This document shows, piece by piece, positions 1 to 13,300 of a stretch of DNA of 64,000 bases. The position numbers were made by a program, and so were the translations under genes. Numbering within the stretch: position 1 is the first letter of the stretch; each line of letters begins with the position of its first letter. A model generated the notes under the pieces. That model made no database searches. It was not told where the DNA came from and saw only the letters and a list, made by a program, of their open reading frames with translations. The stretch comes from Bugula neritina (taxonomy: Eukaryota > Bryozoa > Gymnolaemata > Cheilostomatida > Bugulidae). The stretch spans positions 13,076,698-13,140,697 of the forward strand of contig OZ037765.1 in NCBI GenBank assembly GCA_964035545.1, given 5' to 3'.

Positions 1-1742
1 GGTGCGTCAACTACATTGACTTCTGTCCCATCAACTGCAGCTAACAAGGCACCGTTGGTAGACATATCTGGCAATGAGAGCGTGTCTCCCTCGTCTAGCA
101 ACTCTACTTCAGCCAGAGAGTCTGCCCAGACAGATTCTCAGCTGGTGAGCTAATTTGTTGTTTTATGTTCCCACTTTTTTCATTTCTCTGAACATTACTC
201 TCGACTAAAATTGAAAATATGTGAAACCTAAAAGTTGTTCCAGCTCCTTGCATATAATCCTGCTTTCTTGAATAAAGGTAATACACCTGTCATATTTCAC
301 CATCAAAATTATTTTTCACACCAGCTAAACAATGATTTTGCAATTCCCAAATATTTAAGCAAGTGTAGAGTTATCTTCTCTAAATTACTGATAGTAAAGC
401 ATAAACAATATCCAACTAAAAGTAAACAAGAATAGAAAGGATTCAGCTGCAATAGCTAACAATAGTCTGAAATTGTATTTATTGACGTTGCTAATTCCTG
501 GGTTGTTTTTCTTCGGTTCAATAGTTTAATATAATAAATAGTAAGCTTCTGCTGTAATTGTAACTTAAAAAAGGGTCCATGGCTGCAAGCATTACGGATT
601 TCTATTTAGAGAATGCAGTTGTTCATCAAATTCTAAATAGGAAAATTTCTTACAAAGCATTTTGTAAATAATAGCTTACGTACACTTGTGTTTTATTAAC
701 CAAATAATGATTGTGTGTGCCATAGCTGGTAGCCTCCTTAAATTCCAACTAAGGAAACTAATCTGTATTTTTTTATGTAGCAGTTGGGTGGAGACTTTCT
801 TTGCTGTATGTAGGGCTTCTTTTGTTGCAGCAGAGTTCAATAAAAGATGGAACTTGCAAAGAGCATCTGTTACCAGAGTTGGCAAAGGCAGTAAATATTG
901 AAGATGATAAATTAATGGAGCAGGACACAAAAATGGAACTGCTAAGTCCACAATCTGTTCGGAAGTTATCTGTTGAAGATGTTGGTAGAAATGATGAAGC
1001 GAAAGCTTTGTCAACTAAAAGTAAAGGTGGTAGCAATTTAGAGGCCAAGATGAAAGAATATATGAGATCCAAAGTAGATTCTTCAAATCAGTCTGAACAG
1101 TCCAAGTCTGTTGGCCAATCAGAAAAGTCTTTCCCTGATGGCTCTACTGTTATAAGTGAACCGGCTGAAAATAAGAATTCTGCTGGCCATTTATTTCTTG
1201 CAACATCCGAACATTGTACTGTTGGGGCATCCAAAGCAGACTCTACCATATCTCCAGCTGGGAAGTCTGTAAGCTCTTCTCTAAATTTTCAAGTTAACAC
1301 TTCAACAGTAACCTGTGCTTCTAACACAGTGTTTGGAGACATTATTGAAAAAGTAGTTAATAGTTCCTTGGGAATTTCTGATACTGAATATTCCAGTCAA
1401 AATCGGAACAAAGCCCCCAATGCCATCCCATCTCTTATCAGTAACTTTGCAAATCCTAAATCTAAGCAACAGTTAGATGCCGGTACTTGTGACAACATGT
1501 CTGACATAGGCTCTGATAAAATACAGGCAATGTCAGCTTGTAAAGTGGTTCTCAACCCTCACAGTTTCCCTATCAATAATGATAGCTCAGGCATCAGGAA
1601 GAAAAGGTCAACTGAAAGCATCGATAAGCCTGGTTTTGTGACCGATAATGGCGTATTGGATATGAGTAAAAAAGTTGTAAGAAAACAAGAAGAGGATTCA
1701 GTTCATCAGAATAAGCGTCGAAAAGTTGATAAAACTGATTAA
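1..1742 (+). CDS. 3' end of an unrecognised, probably nuclear protein gene (two last exons)
   Basis: The window opens inside an exon: frame 1 is open from base 1 to 144 and is rich in Ser/Thr, ending at a GTGAGC donor. The last exon starts at 831 after a TTTGTTGCAG acceptor and runs in the same phase (0) to a TAA at 1740-1742. It encodes about 300 residues of low-complexity, Ser/Asn/Lys-rich protein with no recognisable fold. The very C-terminus is basic (NKRRKVDKTD), and RKKRS occurs earlier; both look like nuclear localisation signals. The acceptor is a NAGNAG type (CAGCAG), so one Gln may be optional. I do not recognise the family. Low complexity and the basic tail suggest a disordered tail of a chromatin or RNA-associated protein, but that is inference. 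The 5' part lies outside the window. Confidence 0.7.
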
Positions 1743-4035
1743 TGGTAGTATAACATGCTGATAGTCCTTTTATTATGGTCGATGCCAGATTTTGTTTACT
1801 AATATATTCATGGCCAGTTCAAAGAGCTAAATATAATTTTAAGGTTATTACATAATACGTTTATTACAATGTCAGCTATGGCTATAAAACTTTTTCTATC
1901 CAATAAAAGTATTTTTTTGCAGTCAGGTTTATACTGTAAGTTTGAATGGCAATGCTGCTATTTATTCACTGTTGATATATTTTTTATTATATGAATTACA
2001 AAGTTTTTTTAGATCACTATTAGAAAAGGATTATTTCAAGAGCTCTTTATGCAATGTAAGCCATTCCATTAGATTTTGGTAATTCGAAGGCAGATTATAC
2101 GCAGATTGTCATATTGAATATATGCATTTTTTAATTTCTATGGCTATATTGTTGACAAATCATCATTTATCAAAAATTATATATATGTATGTATGTATGT
2201 ATATTATATGTACATACATATAATATTATATATATATTCTATTATATTTTATATATATATATATATACTGTATATCTATTTCTTTTTCTATAGCTTTGAT
2301 TGTTAAATATTTATCCCTTTGATTTAGTTAGACTACATTGTATCTATAAACAAATATTTTGGAATAAATTTTTCTTCTAAGTAAGTAATTTGGGCATTTT
2401 ATCATATTTACAAGTTCTACTTTTTAGATAAAATTACTTGAGTATTTCGAAAACATCATTTTAGCAAGAGCTAACTAGATTTTATTTGATAAAATAGTTT
2501 CTAAAATACAGTATAATCTACTGAAGGACTTGCATGTTGCAGAGTTTGACTTCAAGATGATGCTAGTTCCCATTATTTTCTTGTTTGCACCAGTTCCTTA
2601 ATATGTATGTAGAAATGTTTCTCCCCAAGTCAACAATTAGCTAGCTAGCATTGTAGATGTTGAGATATAATACAGATTATTATTGTTGTACCAGAGAACA
2701 TAAGTTGCCATTTACGACCACATTTCCACTGAGGTCTTTTACATTGTTTATAGTTTTGATTTGCTGGTTATATGCAACTCACTCACCCGTGTGACTTTAT
2801 AATTGTTATTTGTGCGAGAACCCTCGATAAAAGGTTTTTTTAGGTGGCCAAAGAGTTTTTCACTGTTGTGGCATAGGAGCTATTATGGCTGGAAGCCCTT
2901 CCTAACCTCACCAATAGCCAATCACTAAGAATTGCAGCTAAGCCACTATGGTATAATCATAGTTAGCTATATGTAAGGTAGTTATAATATTACATGTAGA
3001 TTGTATAAGTTTAAAATAATGAAAAACTTTTTTTTGATATGAACATATCAAAAAAATACATTGTATAAAAGAGCAGTAGTGGGTCTTAATGCCAAGTTGT
3101 CACAGATGATTATTGTTGATTTTATTTAACGCTCAAAAGTTCACAATATTGGTTCAAACATTCGTAAAATATTATATATGTTACACTGATAGCGTGGTAG
3201 CTTGTTGTTTGTTTCTTTAAACATTAAGGATTGACTGTTGATGTGATAGGAAGGAATTGTCTATTTTGTTTTTACCAGCAGGTCTTGAGATAGTCCATTT
3301 GCTAATAGAACCCAGAACCACATCCCACTGCATGTAAAACTTGTTGATGAGTTTTAAAACTTTCTTAACTAAAAAGCTGGCAACAAGAAGAGAAACCCTA
3401 AACCAAGCTTCCCACCATTGAATATTATTACATTATAGTCTATACAGATCTTGAATATATTGTTTGTACTTGCATGTTGCATATACTTATTTTAGTACAA
3501 CTTGAAGTGTATATAATGAGTTAATAAAACACTAAACCCATAAAAACAAATTCACCCATAACTGATGTTGAGGTTTTTATGCAATGTTATAAACTAGCTA
3601 GCTTTCAAAGTTTTCAGCATAAAGTATATAGCTTAAAACAGCTGTGAGCCTGTGATCAAATGATTTATAGAGATTATGCTACTACCAAAGCACCAGACAA
3701 ATTGGAGTTAATCAGTTGTTGAAGTTATATTTAATAAATTTGAAGCACCAAAATACATGCTGGTAATCAACAATAAATTATTTTATATTATCACTTTAGA
3801 AAAAAAGTTTACTATATATATAATATAATATAATATAATATAATATAATACCAATGTTCAAAAATAGTCTAAACAATTATATAGTTACATAATTAATATA
3901 TCAGGTCAAATAAATAACAATTAATTTGTCTTGTGAAATTGAAAGCTAATTCAAGTACAGTACAATCTAAAATATCATAATATATCGATTTATATGTGGC
4001 CATTGGCTTTTTTACTATATATAAGATGTGTTTAT
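1743..4035. other. Intergenic, AT-rich, with simple repeats
   Basis: Apart from the 3' UTR of the first gene I see no coding sequence here. There is a TA/TATG microsatellite at about 2178-2272 and a TAATA pentamer run at about 3818-3850. The two flanking genes point toward each other, so this is a tail-to-tail spacer. Confidence 0.5.
1902..1907 (+). terminator. Poly(A) signal AATAAA of the first gene
   Basis: AATAAA lies 160 bases after the stop codon at 1742, followed by a T-rich stretch, as expected for cleavage and polyadenylation of the upstream gene. Confidence 0.5.
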
Positions 4036-5037
4036 TTAGTCAGATTTACATGTGTTGCATATAAATACATTCAAGATTCTCCTCCTAATACTTGGTGATC
4101 TCTTTTCTTTTACTGCGGTGCTAACTTTATCTGTAAACATAAGAGAAATTGATGAATTTATTTATATTAGTTAGATAAGTTCAACAAGATAAAATTCAAT
4201 ATACTTTTTATGTAGGGTAGAAAGTTTTAGACTATAGTATGATCATTTAGCTGCTAAAGGATGGGTCATTTGATTTTAGCTTATAATATATACAGATGAA
4301 TATTTTACTTACAATAAACACTCCTGCAGTCACTCATGTCTCCATCAAACTGGAATCTACTGCCTATCAAATCTTTATTTGTCAATATCCCAGTTTCATT
4401 GTACTCAATAAGTTTGTCTGGTAGCTTTTCACCTCTTTGAGGCAGATTTATAGATACATCACTAATGCTTCTAACAGGAAGCATGAACTTTTCTTCTGCT
4501 TGAGGTGCTATCGGAGTTTGACAAAGATGGAGTTGGTTGTCAGCAACAGTTTTGACATCGGTATTCATCACCGGCTTGTTACTTTCAGTTTGATCTTTTG
4601 TGTCATCATCAACGGTTGTTACTATTGAGCTTGGTTTGATGAACATATTTTTCACTTCATACTTTATCGACCGTTGTATGAAATTGCGGTGAATTTTCCT
4701 ATATATAAGACTGAGCTCATAGTCATAGGCTTCAGTAAAAGCTACTAACTTTGGACTAGCTCCCATATTGTGATTCCTTGGAGGCTTATTTTGACCTCTT
4801 TGTCGTGTACTGCAAAAATATATATTTCAAAATCACTATGCTTATTTACAAGAACTTTTTTCAAATCTTGCAATTTTCAGAGCATAAATTAGTAATTACT
4901 AATACTGAATTAGTATACCAAATCATGAAAAAATTGCTAACTTACCTAAAAGTAGCATTACGGTAGTACATAGCCATTACAAACAAAACCCAGAACACTT
5001 GACCAAAAAGTGCTTCTCTGGGGAGCAAAACTTCCAT
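4036..5037 (-). CDS. Small three-exon gene, putative single-pass membrane protein, family unknown
   Basis: Exons on the minus strand: 5037-4946 (ATG, donor GTAAGT), 4809-4313 (acceptor TTTTGCAG, donor GTAAGT) and 4130-4036 (acceptor TTTACAG, stop TAA). Phases fit (2 then 1) and give 227 residues. Residues about 11-25 (from FGQVFWVLF) form a short hydrophobic segment near the N-terminus, a possible membrane anchor or signal anchor. A basic patch follows, then a Tyr-rich amphipathic stretch (YDYELSLIYRKIHRNF), a Ser/Thr/Asp-rich disordered middle, and a Cys-containing C-terminus. I do not recognise the family. Exon 2 alone has an internal ATG and reads to a stop four bases into the intron, but splicing gives a longer consistent product. 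AATAAA overlaps the stop codon on the minus strand (4036-4031). Confidence 0.6.
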
Positions 5038-6339
5038 AGTTTTTCAAATAACTGTTATCAACTGTGAAGTATACTGTAATTTTATTCTACATTGATCTAT
5101 AGATGAGCAATTAAAAGCAAAATCTGACTACGTTGTGTTAAAGTTGTGTTATAGCGTTGTGTTAATTCGTCACGCCAAAGATGAGTGTCTTTCATAATGT
5201 AATGAATATGTATATAACTGATGTATTATAATTATGCACATTATGTTTATATTTTTGATTTGTTGTACTGCTCTTAGTTTTTAATGCATAGATATAGTAA
5301 ATATATAAGAAAACCACTTTTGAAAATATAAACCAATGTCTGTAAATGCAATACCATTTTATAACATACATTATAGTTTAGCATATTATGCTTGTGTGAC
5401 TAGTTACCAAACACATGCAGTTGTATTAAACAGTTTCAGAGCATATACAAGTAATGTAAACTTTTCAACTAAACACAATTAATGTAGATTTTTCCTGAAA
5501 CAACTGTCTGTTGAATATACATTTAATTGATAAATTATGAGATTGCAGTTTAATCCTATAATCACATGGGTACAAGTAGGTCATATTCATAGTTATCATT
5601 TATATTGCATAACTGTGTTTTATACTAACTGAAAAATGAATAAAACACGTACAAAATAACTCTTTATGAAATTTTTGTTTTACAAGAAATGTTTATGCAG
5701 TATGTAACATTCTAAAAAGAAATGAATAAATTTTAGATTTTTCTGAAAACATAACTTTTTAGTTATTTCTAAGTCATCTAACAGGAATAAAGTGTATAAT
5801 TAAATTTTTTAATTTGGGAATTTGTAGCAAAACCATGCAAAACTCAGCATACATTTTCCACAAATCAACTGATAAAGATATTTACTGTGTTCCTAGTCGC
5901 ATGGTCATGTATGCATGAAGTTAAATTACTTATGGGTTTTTAGTCTTAAGGTGCTATATATCAAAGACTGTCTACGAAAATAAATACTAGAAGCTGTCAG
6001 TCACTTTAAAGAAATCTTTTAGTGTTTCTTTATGGGCCGTTGTCATGTGTTCTTGTACAAATATTTTAAAAAAAACACCATGCAATGTTGTTTAGTAGGT
6101 TTCAAATCATTTCAGTCTTGTAAGGAATTTTTACTTAGCATTTTACTACATTTACTTCTTGTTTTTCAAGCTTAACAGATGCTTAAAAGTAGCTTAGCAG
6201 AGTACCTACTATAATATTTTATACACGTACAATAAAAAACGCAAATATAGTAGAAAACTCCAATACTTAATTTATCTATTTACGCAGCAGTTAATACCAA
6301 ATACAATGTCACTCTAAGCAATTACGGAGTTACTTTCTT

Positions 6340-6605
6340 TTGTTCAAGATGCGTAGCGATGTTTCTACCAAAGATAAAAATGTGTATCCGCACGCTATTG
6401 GATAAATGCTATTCCATTCAGACTGCATGCACCTGAAGACACCCAATAGCTTAATTATGAAGCGTACCTCATTAACGGACTACTTCATTGTAAAATTAAA
6501 CGTATGCTCACCGTTGTTTTAAAAAGTGGTGTCCGCATGTGGTGCTCGGGTTTGAAACGTCCTTGGTCAGTGCTGCTGGTAATTGCAGCTAAACAGTAAC
6601 TGTAA
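6340..6605 (+). promoter_or_regulatory. Candidate promoter / 5' noncoding exon of the TALE gene
   Basis: This patch has many more CpG dinucleotides than the surrounding DNA (GCGTAGCG, CCGCACGC, AACGGAC, ACGTCC). It contains ATTGG and CCAAT boxes on opposite strands and ends in a good donor (AACT|GTAAGT at about 6600). It is the only stretch in the 10 kb upstream region with promoter-like composition. There is no direct proof that it is used. Confidence 0.25.
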
Positions 6606-6880
6606 GTAGTAGTACTAATGCTAATAGTAATTACTCGGTGCTCTCGTCACGGAAACCAATTTGAAAAAAAAATCAAAATGTTAGCTAGCAGTAGCTGGAT
6701 ATATTTCCAAAAACATACTAGTATTAGTATTAAATAATTAATATTAGTAATACTGTATTAGTGTAACTATAACTTGAACTACAACTACAAGATTAATTTT
6801 AAGTATTAGTATGACTATCACTATGAGTATTAGTATTACTATTACTATTAGTATTAGTATTATTATTAGTCTTACTCTTG
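6600..6880. repeat. Degenerate AGTATT/ACTAAT simple-repeat tract
   Basis: Dense irregular repeats of AGTATT, ACTATT and AGTAAT. The same motif family recurs at 7500-7680, 32415-32475, 35445-35563, 36110-36390, 42928-43010 and 50860-51150. Confidence 0.7.
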
Positions 6881-7154
6881 TTCTTAGAAAATAAGAAATG
6901 GATTTGAAAATTAACCATTAACTTTTAAGTTTAACTTGAACTTTAAGTTTAAGCAATGCAGATTTAAATTGAAATTATATCTACTTAGATATTATTTGAT
7001 ATAACATTTAATAGTTGTAGTTAAACTTAATTAGTAAATAAAATATATATAATAAAGTATGTTTAATATTTACTCATATTGATAATGAGTAAATATGACT
7101 TCTTCAAATTCATACTTCAATTAAATTTTAATTATTATAATATTAATTAATATT

Positions 7155-7377
7155 ATTATTATTATAAAATTAAACATTAGAATCCTCATAATCATTGTCA
7201 TATTAATAATGATAATCTGAATATTAATATTTATATTGAACCTAATAAAAATATATGCATAATATGATATTATGCATATATTTTTATTAGGTTCAATATA
7301 AATATTAATATTCAGATTATCATTATTAATATGACAATGATTATGAGGATTCTAATGTTTAATTTTATAATAATAAT
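7155..7377. repeat. Perfect 111-bp inverted repeat with a one-base centre
   Basis: Reading outward from base 7266 (G), bases 7265 down to 7155 are the exact complement of 7267 to 7377. Within the arms are non-repetitive words such as GAGGATTCTAATG and its complement CATTAGAATCCTC, so this is not simply AT-repeat self-complementarity. It could extrude as a cruciform or be transcribed into a long hairpin. There are no flanking coding features. Confidence 0.9.
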
Positions 7378-10300
7378 TAAATATCATTTACAATTATGAA
7401 TTATAATTACATTTACTTTTAGTTTTACTGTCCTGATTAATTCAGAATGAGAATCAGAAAGTGTAAATGTTGAATGTAGTTGTACTTGTAATTGTATCAC
7501 TATAACTATAAGTCTGTAAGTATTAGTATTGCTATTACTATTATACTATTATATATACTATATTACTATATATACTAGTATACTGTTATATTGTTGTAAA
7601 ATTTAGTATAACTAAATCATAAGTATAAGTACAAGACCACTAGTACTAGTGCTAGTAGTTACAGATTTAATTAGTATTATTATATAATTTTTATTATACG
7701 TTATAATTCATATTTGTTGACCATTGAAGTCTGAATGTTATTGTAATACTAATTCATGTTTATCATCACCACCATAATTATTTTGACGATTGTGGAAGTA
7801 GTATATTGAAGTTGCAAGTGAAAACTACGCCTATTAGTATTAGTATTACTTCAAGTTCATCTAATGATATTATAATTATAATTTTGTTGTTTTTATTAAT
7901 TGATTAATGTTGATTTATATTCAAATTGGTACTCACCAACAATGAAGATTGTGGTGAATGAATGATTGCTGTGGCTTATTCTTAAAGCTGAAAATCAGAA
8001 TGATGATGAAATGACTCCTCAGTTTAATGTCTGATACTGATAGTAATGGTAATAGGCTAATAGCCTAATACTCTTTTGGTTATGCCAGTGAGCAAACTAA
8101 AATTTATAATTACTATTACTTATAGTAATACTTATAACCTGTTAGTAATAACCCTGGCATTAGTAATTGCAAAAGTGAGTAGGGGTTAGCTTATGAATTA
8201 AGAACAAGTTAACTACATTTAATAGCTAGACTAAATAAGGGAGTTAATCACAATCATAATGATTAGAATAGATAATCATGCATCTACTGACTGTCATTAT
8301 TATGATTATTTCTCTTGTACTGACACTTGTAGTTGTACTGAATCCTCGGCCATGATATTTTTGAATTTGTAGTAAATTAATGCTCATAATTTATTTCAAC
8401 TTTTCAGTAACAAGGTAGTAATTACACCATATTGAGTGTCATGATCATCACGCTGTATAGTATAAATATGTGAGTAGTCAACAGTCTCAACGTTAACAAC
8501 CTGAAGCATGTTCATCACTTTGAATCTTAAAAACTTTAAAAACTATTACCACTCATATTGGCTCAATCTCACAGTTAATGATAGGTTAGTGGTACTCAGT
8601 TATTATGCAATTTAATTACAATGCTAGGTTTGAAACTAAAATGAACAAACAGAACGTAGGTTGAAGTGAAGTATACGAGTGAGATTAAGTAAGATGCCTA
8701 CATGAAGCTTGACAATATAGAAATATTAGGGAGTTGAATAATAAATAAATAATCCAAGAGCTGAATTTAAGTCACAACAAGTCAAGCTAATATCTAGCTA
8801 TGTTAAGTCACGGCTTATGCACAGGTTTAAGGCGACCAATAATTTAAGCCAACTCTGCCAATTTAATTCTCATTTGAAGTTATTATTTAAAATAAGCAAC
8901 TTTGTAATAATCATGAGCCTTTAAAATTATTTGTTGATCTGCTAGCAATTGATAAACAACGACAGGCGTTTAGCAGTCGAAATAGAATGAACAACTTGGT
9001 AGTTCTGGTTCTAGCTTTTTAAGATTGTTTTAATAATCAATAAATGCAAAAAATAGTTATTTGATAGGAAACCTCAATCTACTGCAACATCTATTAAATT
9101 TTCCTAATAATCTGAAATTATTGTTGAATGTTTAGTTTTTAGTAAAACAAAGCAAAATATAATTAGTTTGCTTATCTTCCTTAAAATTCTTGCTTTCAGT
9201 AAGTCAACTTCAATCAAGAGATTCTAGCAACTATGCCAGAAAGTCTTTTCAAACTCAAAATGTGAAAATTGCAGGTTGTGCACCTTCATCTTTTGCTATC
9301 TTATCTCAAGTAGATGAGTATTAATCAGTACCATAATCTATATTTGTCCAATTTTACTGACATATTTGGTATGCAACTATTTTTTTATTTTCTAAATTGT
9401 CACTACTAATTTTCTATCAATTTGTATTATTGTAAATTATCGCTTAGGCTATTGACGAATTGCAGCTTTTTAAAATACTGTATTTATAATGAAAATCTAG
9501 TAAAAATAATAGCTTATGCTTGGAAAAATAAAACTAATATTTTAAAACTAATTCTCTTCGCTGAGTCCACGGGATGTTATCATCGCTGTAGAAGATGATG
9601 GTTTTGTTAAATCAGCGCAGATTGCTAAAAATGCATGTTTTTTGACAAGGAAATGTAAGATTTTGTAAGATATCCCATGTTTTGCATTCTTTGTCTAACG
9701 GTGCTACAACAGAAAAGTTGGTATAATAATGTGCCAAATATTCTACTGATGTTACTGCAAAAACATTTTATCGTGTTTGGATATGTTGCAGAAATAGCAA
9801 ACGATTTTAAAAGCAGATTTTCAGCATGGCATATTTGTAAAAGTTTCAGGATTTTACTGGTAGTTAGCTAGCAAGGAATATGGCAGATATATTTATATAA
9901 TATGCCTCTTGCAGCTTTTATTCTCCTCAAACTGAAATACAATACTCTTAATAATGATTTAAAATGTATGATTAATAAAGTGTCTGGCTTCATTATGTTT
10001 TAGTCTTGAATATCCCCTATAAAATAAGATATAAAAGTAGCATAGTTGAGTTTAGGTAGTTTGCTAAGAGTAACCTTATACTTAATATCAAACAAAGCTA
10101 ATTACACACCTCACTATTGATTCTCTGCCAGTTAGAGGCATAATAATGGCCACTTATACTAGCTGCAATCAATGTTCTCAATTCGCACAGCTTACTAGTT
10201 TCACTGGTGGTTTCAATAGTAACTTGAAATAAGTTCCAAAATGTATGATTGATTGAATACCTGATTCGGTTTAGCTGTACGAAACCACATTGATAACTCT

Positions 10301-13300
10301 GGAAATATGTGGCATAAAATATAACAATATTACTGCATACTCATAGTGGTCAGCTAAGTACTTGCAGGGAACCTAAAGTATATATTAGAAGCAGTTGACA
10401 GTATTGTTGTTTGGATTATCATTACTACTTAGGTAGGATTCTTACCACAGTGATGCCTCAAACAATGACATCTTCTGTCTAAATGCTAATTGTAGCAGCT
10501 AACCAGACGATTGAGTGGTTGTAGATGTACAGAGAAAGTTTATTCAACTTTTATGCTATGAAAATATTTTTAGTCCAGTCACTAGTGCAACATTAACTGC
10601 CAAGCTTTCGAAGTCTATTGAGTACTTCATATATTTTACATATTTCTATTTGATCCTGGGTGGGAAAATAGTAAACTACATTTAAATCATCTGCAACAAG
10701 ATACTTTTCTTGTCTGTTTTTAAAATAGGGCTGCAATCTAGAAGTGTGGTGGCAGAGAATGCTGTTAGTTTCAATCAGCCAAGAGCTTACCTTTCATATT
10801 TATAAAAATTGAAACTTGTTTGGGGCTGAACCAAATGTATTTTCAACTCAGTGTCCAGGAGCTTAGCTCACACCACTTCCTGTGAAGACTTATAATCGTG
10901 CTATCAAATTTCAAAGCTAAATAAATGACTGTTACATTTCACAGACCCAATTTTTTATCTTGTATTAATCCTTGACATTTCGTAATTAGTTTGCCATCAC
11001 TACTTTCAGTATCTAGAAAGTATTTGAGAATCAAAAGTGGGTCCTGCCTACCTTTTATATTTTCTATGAACAGCCTGAAAAGAAATTTCCAGTGTGGTTG
11101 TTGTATTACCCATCTGACAAATACTTGCTTATATGAGATGCTGTCTGAAATTGTCCCAGTACTGCTCTAAGAAAGTATCTTTTCAATCAATTTTAGATTT
11201 TCATAATATAACTGCTTTTTAATTTAACAGAAATATGAAATTGAGTAATTTTATGATTGTCATATTTTAAACTTATCCTGTGTAATGAATGTGGTAGTTA
11301 TGATATGGTGTCTATCTTAAAGCTGCTGTCAAGTTTGTTGTGACTAGGACAGCTGCCATGTGATTGCAATACTTACACAAGTTTATACTGTCAGAATTAC
11401 AGTTGTAGGTGGTTAGCCAATCTATCTTTGTGAAATGCTCCCCTCCAAACTGTCTTAGCCTGCCTCTCAACTGGATCTTCTCCTAACCCTCCCAACATGG
11501 CTTCCAGCACTAGTAAAACTCTAACCCAAAAAGATCGGAGCTCTTTGAAGTCTTATAGGGTGGGTATCGGAGAATCGTGTGTTCAGCATGTTTGAAAAAT
11601 TCATTGCAGAACTTCCAAACATGAATCATTTACATTATTCTGGCCATGCTGTAAAGCAATGAGCCGTAGGAGCATTTCACCAGCTCTCACTGCTATTGAT
11701 CACCAGTTAATTGTTGACATCTGATCGTGTTCTTCAAACTGACCTGCTTGACCACGACTTGTAATTATTCTAATAAAGGTTTACACAGTATAAAACAATT
11801 TTTAAATTTTTTTTTACAAAATATCAACAAAAACACTTTTCTGCCCTTAAAAATTGTTTTTTATTATTCCTAGTTTGTTTATTTAAAAACATGGTTTACT
11901 TGACCCCTGTCAACCATAAATTTTATTTACTGCTAATTTTATTTTGACAGTCTATGGTAAGTTAAAACATCTCATATTCATGAAATCATGAAGGTTGGCT
12001 AATAATATAGGCCAGAATTTGTTTTCCCTGAAAAATAGTTCTGAATACTTCATGAAATATCTTCTGTTGGGAATGGGGTAGGGAAAAGCAGCTGTTATGG
12101 TAGAGTTTTATTTTAAATTATGTTAGTTTTATGTTACTTTATGGCTGTTTATAAGTGTGTGTAGAATAGGTGGCAAAATACTATGCAACTAGCATTGAAG
12201 ATATCTGCTTTTTTTTTCAAAATATATCGTATGTTGGCTTACCAATGCTGGGTTTGTTTTAAGTCCTAATACGAAAATAGACAAAGATCTATGCTACGCT
12301 AGAAAGTCACAAAGCTATCTATTGTTGCTTTTGAAAAGAAATCAATTAACTGATTGTAATAACATTAGCCAAAGTAATGCTAATAATCTCTAATGAATCA
12401 AATTCAATATTACAGCTAGGGTTGTTGACAAGAGCTAAGATTTATATAGCAACAGGTCTATGATATCTTGCAGATTGTATACAATTTTATTAAAGCCTCC
12501 TTTGTTCTTATTCACTATGCAAGTTGATGCTGCCGCCTAGCCACTACTGTAGAATCAATGGAGAGTGGTATTTGCTCGTCACGGTGTTTTGTGTAATGGT
12601 AATCATTAGTTTATCAAATTGGCTTTATATGGTTTCTTCCAGTCTCGCAATAAACGAAATATAGAGCAATAATGCCACTGCAAGATTCTGCAATCTACAA
12701 TATTATATACCACAGAACTATGTGTTGTGGTTAGTTTCTTGCTTACCTCCTAAAACTTTATACTCCAATACAGGAGTTAAAGTCGGATTTTACTTCAGCT
12801 TATGATATATTTAAATTCAATGACAGTTCGGAACCTACAAAAACTAGCTGGCCTTAGGCCTCTGAAATCTTTTTTTAACTGCTTCTGGTGATGTATCACA
12901 GTCTAGCCACAGCCGCACACCTTAACACACGTGTAGAAAAGACTGCCTTTTGTGTTTCACAAATATGTGGCACCCAGCTAGGCTAGTTTTATTTCTTAGG
13001 ATTGGTTTTGACACAGATTATAGTATGTGATTAAGAACATTGTAAGCAAGCAGGTAAGTGGTGCTTGACCAATCTCGGTCTATCATCTAATAATCTCAAC
13101 TATTACTGGCTTTGACACTACCATCTCCAGCTAAACAATTTATGCAAATGGATGCTAATTTTACAGTTTGTAACGCAAAGCAATTTCACTTTATTTATCA
13201 AACTCAGACTGAATTTATTGGCACAGCATAGAACACTACAGTCATTTCCCTAGTTTTACTTAATGATAACTAAACAACCAGCAAATGAAGTGCATTCAAG

